A DNA stretch of 11,390 nucleotides from positions 1 through 11,390 of the forward strand of contig JAEERB010000073.1 in assembly GCA_016285615.1 (NCBI GenBank). The letters run 5' to 3'. Below are positions 6,847 through 11,390 of this stretch, in pieces (within the stretch, counting starts at the first letter, position 1; the number at the start of each line of letters is the position of its first letter). The notes under the pieces were generated by a model. It saw only the letters and a program-made list of their open reading frames with translations. It ran no database searches and had not been told where the DNA came from. The DNA comes from Bacteroidales bacterium. GTDB taxonomy: Bacteria; Bacteroidota; Bacteroidia; Bacteroidales; WCHB1-69. The translations under genes were made by a program, and so were the position numbers.

Positions 6847-8238
6847 TTATATTTTATCAGGATCCACATCAAAGATGAGCACTTTGCCATCAGAAGTGTG
6901 CAGACGGCACTGGTCGCAGAGCGTGAGTTCACCGCTGAGGCGGCGTTCCACCATATTGGCCAGACGCTCGCGCAACGAGTCGATGGTCACCTTGTCGGTC
7001 ACCTCATTGGCAAAGGCATACATAAGCAGCATGCGGGCGGTACGTTCGCCAATGCCACGTGAACGGAGGTAGAACATGGCGTCCTCGTTCAACTGGCCCA
7101 CGGTGGCACCATGACTGCACTTCACATCGTCGGCGTAGATTTCGAGGAAGGGATGGGTTGTCACCACGGCCTCGTCGGTCAGTGCCATGTTGCGATTTGT
7201 CTGGTAGGCTTGTGTGCGTTGCGAATCCTGGCGCACCACGATATGACCGTTGAAGTTGGCACGTGCCGAATCATCAGCAATACCTTTGTACATCTGGTAG
7301 CTCGAGCAATCGGGTGCATTATGAGCTACAAACACCTGATTATCGACTACTTGCGATTTGTCAACCAAGTACAAGCCGTAAAGGTTGGCATGGGCAAACG
7401 GCTCATCCAAATCCAAATGGATAGCATTATGGATGTAACCCGCGTTGAAGGTCACCACATTCGACACCCACTCCGAGTTTTCCTGCTGGCGCACAAAGAG
7501 GTGGTTTACCAGTAGCGAGTCGGCATCTTTGTTTTCCGTCTTGTAATAATGCATAACGGCATTGGGGGCCAGATGGACTTCCGTCACATTGTTAATCAGC
7601 GTTTTGCCATATTTTATTGAGTCATCACAATGAACAAACGACAGCGAAGCATTTTCACCCAAAACAATCACATTGTGATTGTTAATCAACAGATTATCAT
7701 CTGTATTAATCATCGACACCAGCTGCAGCGGTTCTTCCACCTTCACATTGGCGGGGATATAGATGAAGAGGCCATCGTTGAAGAGTGCTTCATTGAGAGC
7801 CACCAGTCCGCGGTCAGCCTTGTCGGCATGGGTGGTGGTCAGGTACGGCAGAATCAGCTCAGGGCACTGTTTCACAGCAGCGGCCACACTACCAGTGATG
7901 ACGCCATTGGCGCTCTTGGTCAGCGGTGCGTCGGGGTGGACAAACCAGCCATTGAGGAAGGGGAACATCTGTGTGGCGAGGTTGCGCACCTGGCATTGGA
8001 AATACTCTTCCACGGGGCGGTACGGGTCGGCCTCGCGTTGCATGCGGTAGTCCGACTGTACCAGTCCATCAATCGGGCACTGGCGCCAATTCTCCATCTT
8101 CCGTGTCGGCAAGCCGTGAGCCAGGAAGAAGTCCATGGACTTCTGGCGTGCCTCGCGCAACGGAGCAGGCTCGGCAGCGAACAACCCGCCAACCTCATTG
8201 GCAAACAGTTGTTGAATATATTGCGTAAATGAGTTCAT
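6847..8238 (-). CDS. sufD: SufD, Fe-S cluster assembly scaffold subunit
   Basis: A 463-residue protein of the SufB/SufD family. With SufB and the ATPase SufC it forms the SufBCD scaffold that builds Fe-S clusters in the cytosol. The N-terminal helical region contains LPTRKMENWR (43-52), typical of SufD. The central part is a right-handed beta-helix, and the C-terminal signature is YADDVKCSHGATVGQLNED followed by YLRSRGI. C374 and H376 correspond to the E. coli SufD C358/H360 interface residues, the His being implicated in nascent cluster binding. The tail carries CDQC (441-444) and then about 19 further residues. The start ATG 8238 lies 8 nt after sufC, implying co-transcription. No sufB or sufS gene is found on either side within the window. 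Confidence 0.93.
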   Translation of the reverse strand: MNSFTQYIQQLFANEVGGLFAAEPAPLREARQKSMDFFLAHGLPTRKMENWRQCPIDGLVQSDYRMQREADPYRPVEEYFQCQVRNLATQMFPFLNGWFVHPDAPLTKSANGVITGSVAAAVKQCPELILPYLTTTHADKADRGLVALNEALFNDGLFIYIPANVKVEEPLQLVSMINTDDNLLINNHNVIVLGENASLSFVHCDDSIKYGKTLINNVTEVHLAPNAVMHYYKTENKDADSLLVNHLFVRQQENSEWVSNVVTFNAGYIHNAIHLDLDEPFAHANLYGLYLVDKSQVVDNQVFVAHNAPDCSSYQMYKGIADDSARANFNGHIVVRQDSQRTQAYQTNRNMALTDEAVVTTHPFLEIYADDVKCSHGATVGQLNEDAMFYLRSRGIGERTARMLLMYAFANEVTDKVTIDSLRERLANMVERRLSGELTLCDQCRLHTSDGKVLIFDVDPDKI

Positions 8239-8246
8239 CGTTTCGA

Positions 8247-9005
8247 TTATAAAAGTCCTGCTTCGTATTCGTGTTTAATCCAGTCGTAGCCCTTCTCTTC
8301 CAGTTCTATTGCCAACTCTTTCGGACCCGACTTGACAATCTTGCCGTCGTAGAGCACGTGCACCACATCGGGCACAATGTAGTCGAGCAGACGCTGGTAG
8401 TGCGTGATGACGATAGTGGCATTATCTTTGGTTTTCAGTTGATTAACACCATTTGCCACGATACGGAGCGCATCAATGTCGAGACCAGAGTCGGTCTCGT
8501 CCAAAATCGACAGTTCAGGTTCAAGCATAGCCATCTGGAAAATCTCGTTGCGTTTCTTCTCACCACCCGAAAAGCCTTCGTTCACCGAGCGATTACTCAG
8601 CTTGGCGGTCAGTTCCACAATCTTCTTCTTCTCTTCCATCATACGAAGGAAAGCACCACCTGACAGCGGTTCCAGGCCTTTGTAGCGACGCACCTCATTC
8701 ACAGCAGTTTTCATAAAGTTGGTGATGCTCACACCTGGTATTTCCACAGGATATTGGAAGCCGATGAAGATGCCTTCACGGGCACGCTCTTCAATGGAAA
8801 GGTCGAACAGATTCTTGCCTTTGTAAGTGATAGAGCCGGTTACATCGTAGATGTCCTTGCCGGCAATGACCGAAGCTAACGTGCTTTTGCCAGTTCCGTT
8901 GGGGCCCATAATAGCATGAACCTCACCTCTTTTCACTTCCAAATTCAAGCCTTTTAGAATTTCCTTACCCTTGATGGAAACGTGTAAATTCTCTATCTTT
9001 AACAT
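8247..9005 (-). CDS. sufC: SufC, Fe-S assembly ATPase (ABC family)
   Basis: A 252-residue soluble ABC-type ATPase that drives the SufBCD scaffold; it has no transporter role. Walker A is GPNGTGKST (34-42), the Q-loop is at Q84 (GFQYPVEIPGV, typical of SufC), the signature is FSGGEK (145-150), Walker B is LSILDE followed by TDSGLD (165-175), and the H-loop His is H202. TDSGLD in place of PTNxLD after Walker B is characteristic of SufC. It is the first gene of the suf transcript, with its own promoter just upstream, and sufD follows after 8 nt. In most suf operons sufB precedes sufC; here the upstream neighbour is rlmH, across a repeat-filled gap. Confidence 0.96.
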   Translation of the reverse strand: MLKIENLHVSIKGKEILKGLNLEVKRGEVHAIMGPNGTGKSTLASVIAGKDIYDVTGSITYKGKNLFDLSIEERAREGIFIGFQYPVEIPGVSITNFMKTAVNEVRRYKGLEPLSGGAFLRMMEEKKKIVELTAKLSNRSVNEGFSGGEKKRNEIFQMAMLEPELSILDETDSGLDIDALRIVANGVNQLKTKDNATIVITHYQRLLDYIVPDVVHVLYDGKIVKSGPKELAIELEEKGYDWIKHEYEAGLL

Positions 9006-9033
9006 AATAATGGATTTTCAAAATTTGCGATTG

Positions 9034-9064
9034 CAAAGATACGAAACAATGTATAATTTACAAT
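9034..9064 (-). promoter_or_regulatory. Bacteroidota promoter for sufC-sufD-dpp
   Basis: On the - strand ATTG (9064-9061) is followed after 19 nt by TATCTTTG (9041-9034), matching the (T)TTG-N19-TAnnTTTG consensus. It lies 28 nt before the sufC ATG. The -33 part sits between the two copies of the AATGTATAATT repeat. No obvious Fe-S regulator (IscR-like) operator was recognised. Confidence 0.65.
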
Positions 9065-9166
9065 GAATAATGTATAATTCAAAGGAGTTTTTAGTTGTTA
9101 GTTTTTAGTTGTTAGTGATAATTCTTAACTCCTTGACTACCCACTATTCACTTCTCACTCCTCACT
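9048..9166. repeat. Composite intergenic repeat tract between rlmH and sufC
   Basis: Three word families lie side by side. AATGTATAATT occurs twice (9048-9058, 9069-9079). A perfect 14-bp tandem duplication of GTTTTTAGTTGTTA occupies 9087-9100 and 9101-9114. A run of CACT/CTCACT words (9141-9166) includes CACTATTCACTTC (9142-9154), the reverse complement of the word at 3090-3102. The rlmH TAG stop codon lies inside the last run. An 8-bp inverted repeat (AAGGAGTT 9082-9089, AACTCCTT 9127-9134) encloses the duplication but has a 37-nt loop and no U-tract. Confidence 0.8.
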
Positions 9167-9638
9167 ACTCATGATGATACGGTTCCCCTTTAATGATGGT
9201 GAAGGCACGGTAGAGTTGTTCAATGAAGATAAGGCGCGTCATCATGTGGGGAAAGGTCATAAGCGAAAGCGAAAGTTGCTCATTGGCACGCTGATACACT
9301 GGTTGCGAGAAACCGTAAGGGCCACCTATGACAAACACCAGCGTCTTCAGGCTGCTACACATCTGCTTGCGTAGGAATTCGGAAAAGGCCACGGACGTTT
9401 TCTGTTTGCCGTGTTCATCAAGCAGAACCACATAGTCTTGTGGGTCGATTTTCTTCAAGATGGCTTCACCTTCCTGGATTTTCTGCTCACTCACCGAGAG
9501 GGCGGCTGTCTTTTTCAAGTAAGGCACCACCACTGTCTCAAAAGGAATATAGAATTTCAGTTTTTTCGTGTATTGGTCGATGGCATCGTCAAACACCTCA
9601 GCACTCTCCTTGCCAACAATAATCAACTTTATCTTCAT
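9165..9638 (-). CDS. rlmH: RlmH, 23S rRNA pseudouridine-1915 N3-methyltransferase
   Basis: A complete 157-residue SPOUT-class (trefoil knot) methyltransferase that uses S-adenosylmethionine to methylate pseudouridine 1915 in helix 69 of 23S rRNA on assembled 70S ribosomes. Hallmarks are the start MKIKLIIVGK, LLDEHGK (72-78), the SAM-binding VIGGPYGF (103-110), and the C-terminal knot block SLSLMTFPHMMTRLIFIEQLYRAFTIIKGEPYHHE-like region at about 123-157, which ends in the usual YHH motif. Length matches the family. ATG 9638 lies only 3 nt after the GH57 stop codon, so translation is probably coupled. The stop codon is embedded in the intergenic repeat tract, yet the protein end is canonical. 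Confidence 0.96.
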   Translation of the reverse strand: MKIKLIIVGKESAEVFDDAIDQYTKKLKFYIPFETVVVPYLKKTAALSVSEQKIQEGEAILKKIDPQDYVVLLDEHGKQKTSVAFSEFLRKQMCSSLKTLVFVIGGPYGFSQPVYQRANEQLSLSLMTFPHMMTRLIFIEQLYRAFTIIKGEPYHHE

Positions 9639-9641
9639 GGT

Positions 9642-10847
9642 CTAGCGAGTATGTTTTGCCGGCGCCAACTCGAGTTGCAGTTTTACGTCATTCAGCACAT
9701 TCATATAATTTATAAATGCCTGATAAGGAGACGGATAAACATCAAAATTACGACGCACGGCTTGTTGCGGGAACCACTTGGTACTCATAAAGTAGAAGTG
9801 GTCGGCGGCTTGCAGGCGTAGCCAGTTGAGCTTAGCCTCCTCATTTTCAGACGTTTTGTACAAATCCCATAACTTGAACAGTTGTTGGAAGGCCTCTTGC
9901 TGCAACTCGTTACCTGTCCACTCGGCGGTGTCTTTTTCCTCACCCGAGCAGGAGATAGGCCACGGAGCGTGCATCGTCGAAACTTTGGTCTCGGTGCGGG
10001 CGGCCTCCTTCGGCAACATCAACTGGAACTCTGGCGAAGCAATAATCCGCTCAAACAGAGCACGGAAGAAGTCGAAAATGCCACTTTCTGCCACATGATA
10101 TTCACCGATAGTCTCATAGTCGAGATACAAGTTGATGAACGGCGCATCCTGCGGCAGTCCGCCCAAGAAGCCCATATATTTGTCGGCCGTCAGCGGGTAC
10201 TGGTCCCAACTGCGATCACTGAAGCGCAGCGAGATATCGTCACACAAGGGGTAGTTGCGGAGCAACAGTTTCAGGTCGGTTTGGAAAGGATTGCAGTAGA
10301 GGTAGCCGGGACTCTTCCAGCCGAGGATATGACGTGCACCTTCGGTCAGCACGGTGTCGTAACCCGCTTCAGCAAGCCACTCTCCTATCTCATCCGAATA
10401 GATGATTTCGGTATTGCAGAAAGTGGTAGGTTTCACGCCAAACACCTCTTTCAGAAGGTTTTCCTGCAAGTGCACTTGCTCCATAAAAGGCTCCTTACCA
10501 TAAAGCGAGGCGACGCTATGCGTATAGGTATTGCCTGTAATTTCCACACAGCCAGTCTCTACCAGTGCCTTGAAGCTATCTATCACTTCGGGGCAATACT
10601 CTTGAAACAACTTGATAGAGCTGCCCGCAATACTGAAGCTGACAGCCATCTCATTGCTATGCTTTTTGATCAAATCGAGCAACATGGCGTTGGCGGGCAG
10701 ATAGCACCGCTCGGCCAAACGGCGGGTGAGGTAGCTATTCTGATAATCGTCAAAATAGTGATGGTCTTTGTTGATATCAAAAAAGCGGTAAGTTCTCAGA
10801 CGGAACGGCTGACTGATTTGAAAATGGAAACATATTTTACGCTTCAT
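9642..10847 (-). CDS. Glycoside hydrolase family 57 alpha-glucan enzyme (alpha-amylase type)
   Basis: A 401-residue cytosolic protein without a signal peptide. GH57 enzymes act on alpha-glucans such as starch, glycogen or maltodextrins, with a retaining mechanism on an incomplete (beta/alpha)7 barrel. The nucleophile is expected at E147 in CNTEIIYSDEI and the general acid at D243 in LYLDYETIGEYH, matching the usual MDYETFGEH-like motif. The block SCSGEEKDTAEWTGNELQQ (299-317) and the C-terminal helical part are also typical. It overlaps the upstream GT4 gene by 11 nt, which suggests translational coupling. A GT4 synthase-like gene next to a GH57 gene recurs in Bacteroidales and points to intracellular glycogen or alpha-glucan turnover. 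Hydrolase versus transferase activity cannot be decided from the sequence. Confidence 0.88.
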   Translation of the reverse strand: MKRKICFHFQISQPFRLRTYRFFDINKDHHYFDDYQNSYLTRRLAERCYLPANAMLLDLIKKHSNEMAVSFSIAGSSIKLFQEYCPEVIDSFKALVETGCVEITGNTYTHSVASLYGKEPFMEQVHLQENLLKEVFGVKPTTFCNTEIIYSDEIGEWLAEAGYDTVLTEGARHILGWKSPGYLYCNPFQTDLKLLLRNYPLCDDISLRFSDRSWDQYPLTADKYMGFLGGLPQDAPFINLYLDYETIGEYHVAESGIFDFFRALFERIIASPEFQLMLPKEAARTETKVSTMHAPWPISCSGEEKDTAEWTGNELQQEAFQQLFKLWDLYKTSENEEAKLNWLRLQAADHFYFMSTKWFPQQAVRRNFDVYPSPYQAFINYMNVLNDVKLQLELAPAKHTR

Positions 10848-11390
10848 GACCTGAATAATTTAATACATCTTCATAAATAGTTTTCAACTTGGCGGCCACT
10901 TTCTCCCACTTCAAGTTATCGACTTCTTCCTTGCCTTTGCTGGCGAACATCTTGGCAAGAGCGGGATAATGCAGAATGCCGTAGATGGCGTCGGCCATGG
11001 CATTCACATCCCAGAAGTCAACCTTGATAGCATACTGCAGCACTTCGGAAACACCCGACTGCTTGGAGATGACCACGGGCACGCTGGCGCGCATAGCCTC
11101 CAGCGGAGAAATACCAAAAGGTTCTGATATTGAAGGCATTACATAAACATCGCTCATGCCAAACATCGTGTCAATATCATCGCCTTTGAGGAAACCGGTA
11201 AAATGGAACTTGTCGGAAATGCCCAATTCGGCCACGCGCTCGATGATTTTGGTCATACGGTCGCCATCGCCGGCGAGCACAAAGCGGACATTATCGTCCT
11301 TCTCGAGCACCTTTTGGGCGGTTTCCACAAAATATTCGGGACCTTTCTGGTAGGTTACACGACCTAAGAAAGTGACAGTCTTCTCTTTCA
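10837..11390 (-). CDS. GT4-family glycosyltransferase, glycogen synthase-like, C-terminal part (5' truncated)
   Basis: The open frame enters from the right edge (first full codon at 11388) and ends at 10837; 183 residues are visible. An internal GTG at 11328 is not the start, because the preceding residues KEKTVTFLGRVTYQKGPEYF are a conserved GT4 beta-strand with its GR...KG nucleotide-sugar block. Further on are VRFVLAGDGDR, FTGFL, and the donor-binding E-x7-E motif EPFGISPLE within SISEPFGISPLEAMRASVPVV. This is the C-terminal Rossmann lobe of a GT-B retaining transferase. The acceptor-binding lobe lies outside the window. Coupling to a GH57 gene by an 11-nt overlap favours a role in glycogen/alpha-glucan synthesis over cell-surface polysaccharide, but this is inference from neighbours. 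Confidence 0.88.
   Translation of the reverse strand, partial: KEKTVTFLGRVTYQKGPEYFVETAQKVLEKDDNVRFVLAGDGDRMTKIIERVAELGISDKFHFTGFLKGDDIDTMFGMSDVYVMPSISEPFGISPLEAMRASVPVVISKQSGVSEVLQYAIKVDFWDVNAMADAIYGILHYPALAKMFASKGKEEVDNLKWEKVAAKLKTIYEDVLNYSGHEA

Noticed and set aside
9082..9134. 8-bp inverted repeat as a terminator for rlmH
   Set aside because: The loop is 37 nt and the distal arm is followed by TTTGAATTATAC, not a U-tract, so termination is not supported.
9882..10880. 332-codon open frame on the + strand opposite the GH57 gene
   Set aside because: It lies wholly within the GH57 coding region on the other strand, has no recognisable motif, and is explained by codon bias.
11326..11328. GTG as start of the glycosyltransferase
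   Set aside because: Conserved GT4 sequence (FLGR...QKG) continues upstream in frame to the window edge, so the gene is truncated by the window and GTG is internal.

Overview
The window appears to hold DNA from two different bacteria. Positions 1 to about 1107 are A+T-rich (roughly one third G+C by eye). They carry, on the + strand, the 3' end of argJ (arginine biosynthesis) and a frameshifted atpB (F-type ATPase subunit a). From about 1166 to the end the sequence is close to half G+C, and every gene is on the - strand. This larger part looks like Bacteroidota, most likely a Prevotella-like member of the Bacteroidales. The support is protein style, promoters of the TTTG / TAnnTTTG type, no Shine-Dalgarno dependence, and exported proteins cleaved before Gln. 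The boundary lies in a tandem TAAATTA tract (1134-1168) between two convergent genes. A chimeric metagenomic assembly is the simplest reading.

The - strand part, in order of transcription (right to left), starts with the 3' end of a GT4 glycosyltransferase (10837-11390). It overlaps by 11 nt a GH57 alpha-glucan enzyme (9642-10847), which is followed 3 nt later by rlmH, the 23S rRNA pseudouridine methyltransferase (9165-9638). A 159-nt intergenic tract of short repeats follows. Next comes an operon with a recognisable Bacteroidota promoter: sufC (8247-9005), sufD (6847-8238) and an exported dipeptidyl peptidase IV (4639-6822). After it lies an aquaporin Z-type water channel (3837-4541), which has its own consensus promoter and an intrinsic terminator. 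The last two genes are an HD-domain hydrolase (3115-3735) and a secreted GH2 glycosidase (1166-3046).

Functionally the Bacteroidota section is mostly housekeeping and nutrient handling: alpha-glucan metabolism (GT4 + GH57), Fe-S cluster assembly (SufC/SufD, with sufB not adjacent), peptide trimming in the envelope (DPP IV), osmotic water flux (AqpZ) and glycan hydrolysis (GH2). I see no CRISPR array, transposase, phage, toxin-antitoxin or defence gene, no tRNA or rRNA, and no convincing new system. The most noteworthy signals are the chimera-like junction, the atpB frameshift, and short repeat words placed at or just after stop codons in three intergenic gaps. Smaller oddities are sufCD without sufB and a Cys-rich aquaporin tail.
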